Shown here piece by piece: positions 1 to 10,746 of a stretch of DNA of 64,000 nucleotides; within the stretch, counting starts at the first letter, position 1; each line of letters begins with the position of its first letter. Both the position numbers and the translations under genes were made by a program. Under the pieces are notes generated by a model, which was given only the letters and a program-made list of their open reading frames with translations, was not told the origin of the DNA and searched no databases. The stretch comes from Nymphaea colorata (lineage: Eukaryota; Streptophyta; Magnoliopsida; Nymphaeales; Nymphaeaceae): positions 25,505,662 through 25,569,661 of the forward strand of contig NC_045143.1 in assembly GCF_008831285.2 (NCBI RefSeq), written 5' to 3'.

Positions 1-1167
1 ATTAGGTTAGACATGTAACATCAAGTTCAGTACCAAAACAATTTTTCTCATTGAACTTGACCAAGTGGATTTGGAATCAAATCAAATATTAGACTATAAG
101 CAATAAAGCAGACCATCAACTTCATAACACAATGGCACATGAACCCTGTTGTATGGAATGCAAAACTGCAAATTACACCCACCAAGCTCAAAAGCATCTA
201 AACTAATGGCTCTGAACCATGATACCAGAAGCATACATAATCAAATTTTCCTTAAGCTAGAAAACAAATGGTCTAAGTCACAAGGATATGCCAAAAATGG
301 TGACGCACCCGAGTCAACGCGGGTGCGGCCCGACAATACACCCAACTTGGTTTGACCGAGTCGGGTGTGGCTGGCAGCGCCCAACTTTTTTTTTTTTCCT
401 TTTTCCTCTTCCTTTTTTCCTCTCCCTCTCCTTCCCCCTTTTCCCTTTGCTTCTCTCTCTTTCCCTCTTTCCTCTGGATATGCTTCCCATGATTTATTTA
501 CCATTTTAGTAAATTCAATTACTTTATAGCATGGTATAAGATTTAAATATTTGGTAGCACAAAATCCACAGCCATGAATTCATAGATATGGGGCAATTCA
601 AATGGTTGATTATGTAGTTTCGCTTGCATAATGCCGTCATAAATTGTGGTGCAGTACGAAAATAGTTAAGCGTGTTAAGCACATGCATCATTGTGCATTT
701 GGGCAATACAACCAGATTTTGTTTACAGCAGAAAAGTAACGAAAATTAGGCACCCATTATAGAAAGTCCATTCCACTCTTTTCATTTTGCAACTTTGCTA
801 TCAAATGACAGCTTGAAACATCAGATGGAAAATACTTTTACCCTGAGTAACATGCAAGTCAATTGCAGTAACTGCACCTGCCCACTCAGGTCCAATCAAA
901 CCCTATAGAATTAAGTTACTAAAAAAAAAGGTTCATCCTTCTAGCTTTAGGGCTCAATTTCTTGCTCCCAAAATCACCAGAAGCTTCATTTTCATAAGTC
1001 CCTTCTCCCTCTCCATCTCTTTTTGTGTTTGGGTTTCCATGACTAACCAGCAACAGCAAGAAGACATCTGGCAGCAACAACCATCCATTTCCATCTCTTT
1101 CTCTCCCTCTCTCTCTATCTCAGTTCCCTCCAATGAATTTGATGAAGACCAATCACCGAGAGGCGAG
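1..1167. other. Non-coding; probably SEC24-like intron 1
   Basis: No exon is recognisable. The stretch lies downstream of the SEC24-like first exon, which is on the minus strand, so it is most simply part of a long first intron. It holds a GC-rich patch near 300-370, a pyrimidine tract at about 385-475 and a CT-rich patch at about 985-1130. The short open frames here look like chance. That it is intronic is inference. Confidence 0.4.
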
Positions 1168-1465
1168 TAAGCCTGGGTACCAGGCCGGGCCGCCACCGTG
1201 TACCCGGTACCCTGCCAGGTCGGGCCTGGGCTCGGGCCGGGAAAACGGGCTATCGGGCCGGGCCCGGGAACCGGTTGTGCAGCCCAGGTCGGCCCGGCCT
1301 GGCCCGTAAATAATTTGTAAAAAATATTTGTTATTATTTTTAAACTTAATAATGTGTATTTTATAATTGAAATATATTTTATATTATTAAAAATAATTAT
1401 TTTATAATTAAAAACAATTTTTTATTATCGGGCCCGGGCCGGGCCGGGCCCGATGCCCACCCCTA
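1168..1465. mobile_element. hAT-type MITE, 298 bp
   Basis: The element is flanked by an exact 8-bp direct repeat, GAGGCGAG, at 1160-1167 and 1466-1473, the target-site length typical of hAT elements. Its ends begin TAAGCCTGGG and, on the reverse strand, TAGGGGTGGG, so the terminal inverted repeats are imperfect. Both flanks are very GC-rich (GGGCCGGG-type runs) around an AT-rich core at about 1300-1425. There is no coding capacity, so it is non-autonomous. A similar element lies at 31334-31729. Confidence 0.75.
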
Positions 1466-2994
1466 GAGGCGAGTAGCAATGACTTTGACAAAAAACCCCT
1501 TCTCTTCTGACAACTAGTGGGTGGTGGTGACACCTCTCTCGCTCTCAATTTCCTCTCCCAAATTTATCGACAACTTCAACCAGCAGCTATCAGCTTCCTC
1601 TATGCCTTTTTTTGGGTGACCATCAGCCCCCTTGTCTCATCACTTCTAGCAATGGCCGGTGGTGAAAGAGTCCTCTTTATGGTGTTTCTCTCCAAGCACC
1701 ATGACCTCACACCTTACAGCTTACGTTAATTATGACTTTCCTGTTTGCTACTGTTATAATCTGTTTTATTGAATTGTTGTCATTTTTTTAGTTTTATTTT
1801 AGACTCTGGTTTAACCTGTCTTAGTGTCTTATAATCTGTTACTAATCTGATGTTGACTTCTTTTATAATACTTTACTTTTATTAATACACTCTGCTTTAT
1901 AAGTATAACCTGTCTTAGTGTCTTAAAATCTGTTTTAATCTGTTCTTATTTTACTTCTAATTTGTGTGCTGTGAACTAGCTTTAGCTGACATATATAATC
2001 CGTCCTACTTTATTCTGTATTCTATTTTGTATGTAACGATCTGATTTAATCTGTTTCACTTTTATTATATAATCCGGTTTATCACCTGTCTTGGTCTTTT
2101 ATAATTGGTTTTTATGTTAATTTTAATCTGTTTGTAGTGAACCTATTTTAGTGAACATGGACAATTCTTTTTCAGTGAAATATTGATAGATTGATGCTAT
2201 GACAGCTTGAAAGTTGTAAATTGTTAGGTTTGTTGTTTGTGAACTATATATGCAGACACACACACACACATATATATATATAAGAACCCACGTTTTTCAG
2301 AAAACCGCTGCAGACAACACCATGCACCCATGTGGCATAGCTTCTGCCCTGTTGAGTTACCAGCAAAACAGCATTTCCAATCAAGTAATTTCTTACGTGT
2401 GTAATATACGTCTTCTTTAAGGTCACACAAAAGCAGTTCAACTTGCGGAGAAACCTCCCATTTTTTCCCCCAACCGCTTAATTTGTTATACGTCTAAGTA
2501 AGAAATCACATTTATTAAAGAGTATAACACTATAAATGAATAAAATTCCCTGAATTGAAGGCATTGACAGTAACTGACTACAAACACAACATGGATCAAG
2601 CAACAAGACTCCACAAAAACGATGAATCTAAACAGGAACATCCCAAAAAAATAGATACAATCACATCCAAACCTTATGGCTCTTTGGCAAGTACCTCTAG
2701 ATGATAAATAATCGTTTCTAAAGCATGCCAATCTAAGAACCTTTGATTGTGTTTTCTCAGATGGACTCCAATCAATTCAACATCTTACTTGAAAGAGAGG
2801 CAACCATATATACCAACAAACAGCGTAAGAATGGAGAAGGCCATATATACAAGACAAAGAAAAAGAAAGAGGGTTCATCGCCAAAAAAAAAAAAGCATGA
2901 TTAGAAAATATAAAAACTTTTCAAAAGAACTTCGAAGTGATTCACCGGCATAAACAAGTGAATTACACAGGTGTTCACAATTCAATGTTCTTAC
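1466..2994. other. Non-coding, AT-rich; presumed SEC24-like intron
   Basis: No coding exon is recognised. It contains a 29-base direct repeat differing by about one base (1812-1840 and 1905-1934) within a tract rich in short 'aatctgtt' words, and a short CA/TA microsatellite at 2256-2282. The 2994 end abuts the GT splice donor of the SEC24-like first exon. Confidence 0.45.
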
Positions 2995-3867
2995 TTGTGG
3001 AGTCTGAGCGAGCTGACTCGGCCATGGTTGGGAGCCGTACGGTAAGGACGTGGGTGGTGGTGGCGGAGGCATGACTTGACTACCACCTACAAATGGCGGA
3101 GGAGGCTGTTGCATGGGAGGTGGCATAGGTTGGCTGCTACCCATAAATGGTGCTGGAGGTGCCTGCATCAACGGGGGTACGCTCTGAGTAGCTCCCAAGA
3201 ACGGAGGCGCAGGCGGCCGCATAGTGGGTGAACCAGATTGGCCACCGCTGAATGGCGCTGGGGCTGCTTGCATCGGTGGGGCAACTGAAGCATGACTAGC
3301 GCCCACGAACGGCGTCGCCTGGGGCTGCATCATTGGACCCGGTACTCCTTGGCTGCCACCTAAAAATGGGGCGCGAGACTGTTGAACCTGCGGCAGGATG
3401 CCGGGAACGTTCTGACTATCAGCCATCGGACGTACGCCAGGTGGCGGCGGCCCACGCGCCAAACCAGGCGGACCCTGCACGGTAGGAGGAAATCGAGATC
3501 CAGGAGGCACAAACGCTGCTGGTCCGTTACTTATAGCCGTCGGACCGCTTGACGGCGGCGAAGCGGAGAACGGGCCCGGCCTAGACGCGGCCGGAGGAGG
3601 CGGCTGAGCGAACCCCATCGGTCGACCAGGCCCAATATTCCCCGTCACAAACGGCGGAGGCGACACGCCCCGAAGAGGAGGAGCGTACGTAGGTGCGTCC
3701 GTGCGAGCGATGGGCATTGGGGAGGATCCGGCGCCGGCAAAGGACGGAGGACGAGTAACCGGCGCGTTAGGGCGAGTCACGTACAGGTTCTGAATACCCG
3801 CGGCTAGAGCGTCGGGCGGCCCCTGAGGATGGCCGGGGTAGCCATGTCTAGGTGCCGAGGACGCCAT
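2995..3867 (-). CDS. SEC24-like (CEF type) COPII coat protein, first coding exon
   Basis: This encodes about 291 residues starting MASSAPRHGY and ending at TPQ, followed by a good donor (CAA|GTAAG at 2995/2994). The segment is almost all Pro, Gly, Ala and Ser. The early LAAGIQNLYVTRP resembles the LAANMQNL motif near the start of Arabidopsis SEC24-like CEF. The last third has about six near-tandem units of roughly 20 residues built on PF-G-S/T-Q-P-MQ. In this family the Pro-rich tail precedes a zinc finger, trunk, beta-sandwich, helical and gelsolin domains; those exons lie beyond the left edge. SEC24 selects cargo in the COPII coat at ER exit sites. The upstream GA/CT-rich leader supports the ATG at 3867. 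Family assignment rests on this tail alone; another Pro-rich protein is possible. Confidence 0.6.
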
Positions 3868-4390
3868 AAACGGCCGATCCTGTCGAAATTCCGTCGCGGA
3901 CGCGCGCGATTTGTCGATAAACCAAGGATCGTCGCCCCCCGATCTAGACGAGGCCGGGGTCGTCGGAGATCAACCTCGGAACCGCAAGAAAGAAAGAAAG
4001 GGAATGAGGTGATCGGATCTGAGATATCTGATAGAGAAAGAAAAGTGGAGCGCAATTAATAGATTCGTAAGAAGACGGAAGGGAAGAAGAAGAAGAAGGG
4101 AGAGAAGAAAGAACGAAGAACGGTCTCTATGACTCTATCGCTCTCTCTTCCCTTCTTCCGAACGAACGCGGGCTATGCGTAATTGAGAAACGCAAGGGTG
4201 CTGCAATTAGTAAAATCTAAAATGTATGCTAATGCGCACACGCTCACCCCCTCTCTCTCCTCCGTTTTCTTTTTTCGCCTCCTTTTTTTTTTTTTTCGCT
4301 AAATCTGGCACCTCATCGTTCATCTAAGCCGATTTCTTGATTTCTTGTTTAAAACATAATTTTTTATTTACGACTCAGTAACTATCAGCT
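3868..4390 (-). promoter_or_regulatory. 5' leader and promoter region of SEC24-like gene
   Basis: Upstream of the minus-strand ATG lies a purine/pyrimidine-skewed tract: GAA/AAG repeats at about 4076-4115 and CTCTCT runs at 4139-4150 and 4250-4262. Such tracts are common in plant 5' leaders and core promoters. I see no convincing TATA box and cannot place the transcription start. Confidence 0.35.
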
Positions 4391-4394
4391 TTTA

Positions 4395-4546
4395 ACTTAT
4401 GGACCATTGCATAGCTGGTAAGACTGGTTCATATCAACAACTCACATCACCAGTTCAATTCCTATTGGCGCCGTGTTCTATGAGTTGAGTGGGGCGCATT
4501 ACTAAATTGACCGCGCACTGCCTTCTCATATAAGTACCCAAAAAAA
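4395..4546 (+). mobile_element. tRNA-derived SINE
   Basis: A pol III type promoter is visible: an A-box-like TAGCTGGTAAGACTGG at 4412-4427 and a B-box-like AGTTCAATTCC at 4452-4462, with the usual 25-30 base spacing. A non-tRNA body follows and ends in a short A run at 4540-4546. This is the layout of plant tRNA-related SINEs. The 5' limit is approximate, and I did not find a clear target-site duplication. Confidence 0.55.
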
Positions 4547-5892
4547 TAGTCCTACTTATACAGGCCAATTTGTTCAAGACTTTAACGTTGTGTTATATAT
4601 TTAAAGTGCATTTGAGAACCACATGTACTCCAACGAAATCAAAATTAAGAGACCCAACTTTTGATTAATCAAAAAATGAGCTTTTAGCTTTTGAAAGTTT
4701 GCATTTCACCACTTCAGCTGATGAAATAATTTACAAGGAAACAACTCCATGACAAGAGGGTGTTGCATGTTCATACCCGAACATGCAGTCGTGTGTTTGG
4801 TGGAGATGCAAAATATCTAATTTCCATAGTGCTTATGAACAAAGAAGCTGCCCAAAAAATGCCCTCAAACCCTATTACATTGCATGGTTTGGCATAATGT
4901 TTCGTGGACATAGACCTATCTTGGTAGAAAAGTTGATTTGATTGCATTTGGACCATTTGAGATGAGGCAGAGCCACATATAGGCTGGTGTGGGCAACTAG
5001 TGCCTAGTTTTCCTTCAGATTTACATTAAGGTCTTGTAATATTTACTTTTGTTATATATGTAAATGCTCATTCAGATATAAAAGTTTGTGAAATAGTGAC
5101 TTTTCAGAAAATTTTTCTGTTTCCGCCACTGAGCGGGGGCCATATTAATCTCTCTACATCGTTTCGATTTTATTGGATTCTCCAAATAGACAAATTGATT
5201 GCATTAGAAAGTTGACATGTATTAGTGAATAAGATGATAGAGCCTAAAGAAAAAGACAGAGGCCAATTCATCAAATCATTGGACACAACAAAAGAAGCCA
5301 CAAAGAAAGAGAGAAAAAAAAAATTATAGTTGGAAGTAATGCTGAATAAATAAACTGGCAAACAAATTGACGGGAGTCACTGACCCCTTTATGTCATCAT
5401 GTTTGTTCAAAGTCCATATGCTTATGCTCAAAAACCATGCTTTATATTGTTCTTTCATGTTCAAAAGTTCGTATCAGCAGCCTCATAGTTGGATATATTA
5501 AACAAACATTTGAACATGTAAAACTGTTATCGAAGCAACAATGCCAAAAAAAAAAAACAGAAAAACAAATTGGTGAAAATCACTATCAAGCAACGGCCTC
5601 TTTATATTGTCATGTTTTGTCCAAAAAATCGAATGTTTATACTAAAAAACCATGTTTCATAAGTTGGTCTCAACAGTCTCATAGTTAAACATATTACGCA
5701 AACATTTGAAATGCATAGTTCAATTCATGTGCTAAAAAGTGTTATCTTATACATGAATTGGCTATCATGAGAACATGTAGCTTACATGTTCACCGCATCA
5801 AGCATTTTGTCCAAGTTTTGCTTTGAAGTGTGAAGCGGACATAGCATTCCTCCTCTCCTTGAGAAATAAAACAGCAGGCAGCGAACAGCCTT
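4547..5892. other. Intergenic, AT-rich, no gene recognised
   Basis: No coding exon is recognised on either strand. The stretch includes a possible MITE relic at 4959-5133. Loosely similar sequence around the words 'aaaaccatg' and 'tcatagtt' occurs near 5430-5510 and 5640-5700, suggesting an old local duplication. Confidence 0.4.
4959..5133. mobile_element. Possible small inverted-repeat transposon relic
   Basis: The left end, GAGGCAGAGCCACA, and the reverse complement of the right end, CAGTGGCGGAAACAG, resemble the CAGTGGCGGAGCCA-type termini seen on some plant MITEs. The interior is AT-rich and non-coding. The inverted repeats are imperfect and no clear target duplication was seen. Confidence 0.35.
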
Positions 5893-5942
5893 TTGCCCTC
5901 TCTGTTTCTTGTGCTCTGTTCTTTCGTTTGCACTCTGAAATT

Positions 5943-6726
5943 TTACATAGTGTCAGAGCAAACTACTGCTGGTGAAGCTTCGTCTGCCCCAAATACTCCT
6001 GTTATCACACCACCACCATTGTCCTCAACATCAGAAATGCTGGCTGATCTGGTTAGTCCATATTTCTTGCACCATTCAGACAATCCAGGTGCGTTATTGG
6101 TTTCTCAACCTTTGTCTGGTGACAACTACTCCACGTGAGATTTGTCGATGGCTCAATCTCCGAACCAGCTGTTTCATCACCGTAATATATTTTTTGGAAA
6201 CGTTGCAATAATATGGTGTTATCATGGATTATAAATGCTCGTTCTAAAGAAATTGCCACTAGTGTGATCTACGCTCATGTGGTTTGGAAGGATCTGCATG
6301 ATTGATACACTCAAGGCACAGCCACACAAAAATTTCATATTAAAACTACAATAAACAGGCATCTACAAGAGATCGACTCTGTTGTAACATACTTTACTAA
6401 AACTCAAGGGGCTTTGGGAGGAACTGTCTTCATATGAACCTCTGCCCATTTGTACCTGTGGTGCCATAAAAAAGTTTAGCAATCAACAAGACGAGGAAAA
6501 GGTGATGCAGGTTTTAATGAACCACCATGAATCGTATTAATAAGAAGTCAGATATTATTAATGGATCCTTCCCCTCCATTGGAGAGGTGTATTCTCTTAT
6601 TTTACAAGAAGAAAAACAGAGAGAATTGAAACTGCTTCCCTCAATAGAGAACGGTAGTGTGCTCTCTAGCAATTGCTTCCCAACGCCAATCTTAAGTAAA
6701 ATGATACGGAAATCAGCCTGCCCTTG
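5943..6726 (+). pseudogene. Decayed Ty1/copia gag fragment
   Basis: Conceptual translation in shifting frames gives segments typical of the copia gag N-terminus in plants (Retrotran_gag_3 type): SPYFLHHSDNPG and LVSQPLSGDNYST near 6050-6137, then QEIDSVVTYFTK near 6367-6402, and QILLMDPSPP and LQEEKQRE near 6550-6630. In-frame stops and at least three frame changes interrupt it. No LTR, protease, integrase or reverse transcriptase was found nearby, so only gag survives. It is unrelated in sequence to copia A, C and D here, whose gag is of another type. Confidence 0.7.
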
Positions 6727-7539
6727 AAAATTGCTATTCGTGATTAATTTTACGAGTAACTTATTATAACGATCCTGTTAACTGCCGAAAACCGAATTTG
6801 CGTAGATTAATGGCATTACACTGTGGAGATCTGATTTCTGCAGCTTGACGCCTTCCAATGGCAGAGGGGCCAACAGAGCTCCAACCACTTGCTTTGCTTG
6901 GAACTTTAACCAATTAAATTTGGGCAAAAACGAAGATTTAGCAAAGTTTTGAAATCAATTCGCCCTGGAGCGAAATTCACGAGTTCATTGTTTTCTCAGA
7001 AGGACGGCACAGAGAGGATATTCTAGAAATCCAGAAATTGCTTGGCAGAACATTTGGTATGGCCTTCATTTTGCCATTTACGTCTGGCAAGACGTTGCTG
7101 TATTGCTTTTCATCATCTGCATGGCTAATTTTAATACAAATTTATTTCATTATTGAATCAAATTATCACACGAAGTAGTCGATTATATATCACACAATAA
7201 GGAGCGTAAGTTGCACCTTTTCATTTCAAGTTCTAAATTAAACAAGTTGCAACTAAAAATCCTGGTATCATCCAAGTAATGAAACAATAAAAGAGGCTCT
7301 GCATAATGTTATCCAGGTAAGCAAACAACGATACATAGCACCCCCTTGGACAAATACTCATACATACCAGCCCGAATAAATAATCTAGGATTTCCACAGC
7401 GTGAATAAAATCATTTCCAGCCATAAAAGTAGGCCTTAGTGATATTCTAGTAAAGCTCTTATATAAGACAGCTGGGCTATCCACATTTAAATGCTAAAAG
7501 GAAAGCCAATTATGCGTCAAGCAAAGTCTCGCTCGTGTT
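6727..7539. other. Intergenic, no gene recognised
   Basis: No coding similarity could be seen. The stretch lies between the gag relic and the 3' end of the PSF1-like gene; the last few hundred bases are probably its 3' untranslated or flanking DNA. Confidence 0.4.
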
Positions 7540-8677
7540 TTAAGTGAACTCTTCCATCAGCCCCTGAAATTTCCAAAATAGGACGCACGTTAGGAGATGA
7601 TATACCCCCCCGTTTCCAGTACGTGTATAGAAGCATAAAATTAGATTCCTAGATTACCTGGGAAATAAATTGTTCGGCATCTGTACGCTTCATCAAATGC
7701 ACCGAGTTGTTAGTCAGTGATGCTACCTGGTCACCAAGCAAGACATCACCAATATCACAACGGACACGGACCTGTATCGATGGATCCTTAGGTGGGATCA
7801 TGTCCTGTTAAAGACAGTATAAACATTTTTGAATGAGAGAGAAAAGAGAGAGTGAGAAAGAGAGAGAGAGAGAGAGAGAGTGAGACAGAGACAGAGAGAG
7901 AGACCACTGTCAAATCCAGATCTATTTCTGACATATAAACCTCCAAAGCAGCAGTGATTCTTGAAATACTCCTCTTCTGAGTAGTTAAGCTTTGATTGAA
8001 TCTCTTCAGGAAGTATAGTCCCAATTTTCCATCTCAGGCTCAGTATTATTTCTGCCCGGTTGTACCAAGATGATATCCACAAGATTGGGAGAAAGATGAG
8101 CAAGAAAGGATCTGCATGAGGGCCCCCATTTTCCGCAAGCATACGGAAACGATAAGAAGTGGGTCAGTTACATGTAGGCCATAAGACATTGCTTGTTTCT
8201 TATCAGGGAAAGGTGGTGAATTACAGCACCGAAATGATCAGAATTTCTAGTTGTTTGTATGTCTAATCCATCATCCTGAATTTTCCTGTGAAAAATAAAC
8301 AAAGAAATTAGCATCTAGTCCAAGGTAAATCTCAATAGTGCAGCTACTGAAGATAGAAATATGAAAGAAAACATACAGCTAAGTCGCAACAATTCCATAC
8401 AAACAAGAAAAGATGCACAACCACAGTACTAGTAAATCCAAACTGTGACATAGTGAACAAAGCTAACCAAATTTCTCACATTCACATATTCAAGTCCTTA
8501 CAAGTTTTTTTCTTTAATTGCAGAAACAATCTTGGAATAAGAATTATCAAATATTTCAAGAGTACAGCCACCTACATAGAACTGAAAACTACGAGAGTAA
8601 TGATCATACCTCATCAAAGACTGAAGATGCAAGTGGTCCTCGTCACATTCTCTGAAAACTTGTTCAAAGATATCATT
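7540..8677 (-). pseudogene. PSF1: PSF1 (GINS complex subunit 1), 5'-truncated and damaged
   Basis: PSF1 is part of the four-subunit GINS complex, which with CDC45 and MCM2-7 forms the replicative helicase. Five exons read in order on the minus strand: 8677-8610 (NDIFEQVFRE, HLHLQSLM), 8285-8172 (KIQDDGLDIQTTRNSDHF, HHLSLIRNKQ), about 8065-7905 (YNRAEIILSLRWKIG, EEYFKN), 7804-7658 (DMIPPKDP, NSVHLMKRTDAEQF) and 7563-7540 (GLMEEFT, stop). Most splice sites are GT-AG and fit the reading phase. Lesions: the third of these exons lacks an AG acceptor (TTG precedes the expected GTACAAC), and there is a frame shift after EEYFKN, where ALEVYMSEIDLDLTV continues in another frame. Exon 1, normally about 25 residues, is not found; repeat DNA begins about 80 bases upstream. 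A functional gene with assembly errors is possible but less likely. Confidence 0.8.
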
Positions 8678-8759
8678 CTGAGATTGAAAGAAAAAAAAAG
8701 GAAAGAAAGTTGAATCTCATTGACCTATAAAATTGAATTAAAGTAATACCTGAAATCAA

Positions 8760-8880
8760 TGTTCTCTGTATCGTACGATATGGACACGTATCGTACGATA
8801 CGTATCGTCTGTATCAAGCGTAATGATACGTCGTACGATACGGGATCAAAACTAAAAAGGGGCCCAACGGCCCCTTCTTT
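8760..8880. repeat. CGTACGATA-type self-complementary repeat
   Basis: The words CGTACGATA, TATCGTACG and ATACGTATCGT recur in both orientations between about 8773 and 8842, giving strong self-complementarity. It lies just upstream of a BED/DUF659 transposase relic and may be its subterminal region. A weaker version of the same words occurs at about 49700-49850. Element limits could not be fixed. Confidence 0.5.
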
Positions 8881-9157
8881 GCGCATTTTTTTTAAAGCCG
8901 ACGCTCCTCTCTCTCTCTTCTCTTCTTTCTAAACATTGCAAGAGACGTGGGAGGGAGAGTTGCATCAAGATTTGCCCGTGAAGAAGCTTTATTTCTCGTT
9001 GTGGGAAGCCTCGGGACGGTGGGAAGCTTGGAGGAAGAGGGTTCTTTGGTTTCTAACACCAAGAAGGTAAGAAATAACTCATTTTTTCCATTGAATCGTT
9101 CATTTCTCTTATTTCCTACATTTATTTGTATGTTTTTACTTGTTTTGTAAAGATATA

Positions 9158-10385
9158 ATGTCGGATCCTACATGGCAGTGGTGTACAAGGGTGATTCCCA
9201 AAGATAGGTTAAGAGTTAAGTGCAATTATTGTAAGCAAATCATATCAGGAGGGATCTCTCGCTTTAAAAACCATATAGCTGGTACACACAACGATGTGGT
9301 TGCTTGCACTGGCTCCCAAGAGAACCCATTGCCAGCGTATGTAAAGCACCAGTGTATGGAGCTTCTTAATGCAGTGAAAGCAAATAGGATTGAAAAGGAA
9401 ATGCAAGATGCAAAAGAAGGATATGAGGACCCACATGATGCGGAAGAAGGTGAAGGTGAAGATGTTGACCTTGAAGAAGAAGATGTTGGTGTCAGTTTGG
9501 GAACAGATAAAGGGAAAGGCACATCATGCATGGAGGTGGTTCTTCTGCAACTGCAACCAGAAAAAGAAGAGGTGCAAGTGCAAGTTCAGTTTCACGAGGA
9601 CGTGGCAGGAGTCATGGTCGTACTGGTGGTGGTAGAGTACCTACTATGAGGTCGAGTAATATGTCTGGTTCGATCAAGAATTTTTTTCCCAATTATACTG
9701 CTGCTGGTGCTCAGCCTGAGATTCGTATAGCCATGCAATCAAAAGATGTTGTTGAAGCAGTAGATGAAACTATAGGAAGGTGGTTCTATGATGCATCCAT
9801 TCCCTTCAATGCAGCAAACTCTTATCATTTTCAGCCTATAGCAGATGCGATTGCTAGTGTAGGCTGAGGGTATAAAATGCCCTCTTTTCATAAATTGCGA
9901 GGTAAAATTCTCAACAATGTAGTTAGAGATGTCAAGTCATATTGTGATGAACTAAAATTGAGCTGGAAAGCTACAGGATGCGGTGTAATGGCAGATGGGT
10001 GGACAGACATCAAGAACATAACATTGGTAAACTTTCTTGTATATTGTCCCCTTGGTACTATGTTCTTAAAATCTGTTGATTTGTCTGATACTCCTAAGAC
10101 TGCTGATGTTTTGTTTGGGGTTTTTGATAAAGTTATACAAGAAGTTGGGCCTGAAAATGTTGTGCAATTTATCACTGATAATGCAACAAATTATAAAGCT
10201 GCAGGTAAAATGTTAGCAGCATGATATGAGACAATTTATTGGAGTCCATGTGCTGCTCATTGTGTAAATCTTATGCTTCAGGATCTAGGCGAAAGAGATG
10301 ATATGAAGTTCATAGTTCATAGATGCCAAGAAATCACGAAGTTTATTTATAATCATGCTTATGTCTTGAATTCCAAAGAGTTGGT
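9158..10385 (+). pseudogene. BED-finger/DUF659 hAT transposase, truncated and frame-broken
   Basis: The reading starts MSDPTWQWC at 9158 and contains a BED-type zinc finger (C-x2-C then H-x4-H: CNYCKQ ... FKNHIAGTH, about 9221-9292), an acidic linker, a basic Gly/Arg stretch, and the DUF659 part of a hAT catalytic core (SYCDELKLSWKATGCG, MADGWTD near 9990, FITDNATNY near 10170, then SPCAAHCVNLMLQDLG near 10240). Lesions are a frame change near 9520, an in-frame TGA at 9865-9867 and another stop at 10222-10224. Similarity fades near 10385, so the C-terminal dimerisation region is missing. No transposition activity is expected. Terminal repeats could not be paired. Confidence 0.8.
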
Positions 10386-10738
10386 CTTTGTTGTGATTGC
10401 TTGAAAATATTGTGGCATTTTGAAGATATTATCAGCTCACTTGGCAATGATGATACAGTTGCAATACTTTCAATGGGACTGTAACCTTTGATTTTATGAA
10501 AAAGAACAAGGTAATTCCTGGTGTGACACAAGATCTACAAGGGCATGGTTTTTATCAAATAAGAATACTCTTGACAAATAAATGCAAACACATCTATAGG
10601 TTTGAATTTGTCTAAGAAAAAGTACTAAGGACCATGTATCTTAAGTCTTAGCATGATTAGATGTCATTTACATACGCATCCACACCTCTGCCACATAGAC
10701 ACACCAAAAAGAAAAACCTCCACCACCTTTCCAGTTCA
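10386..10738. other. Remnant flanking the transposase, non-coding
   Basis: No convincing coding match remains after the transposase similarity fades. The stretch ends at the target duplication of the next element (CTGGACAC at 10739-10746). Confidence 0.35.
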
Positions 10739-10746
10739 CTGGACAC

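Noticed and set aside
3829-4059. Arg-rich plus-strand open frame overlapping the SEC24-like start
   Set aside because: It is antisense to the 5' leader and exon 1, with low-complexity Arg composition and no family match.
8760-10740. A complete autonomous hAT element with defined termini
   Set aside because: I could not pair terminal inverted repeats or find an 8-bp duplication around the transposase, and its C-terminal region is absent.
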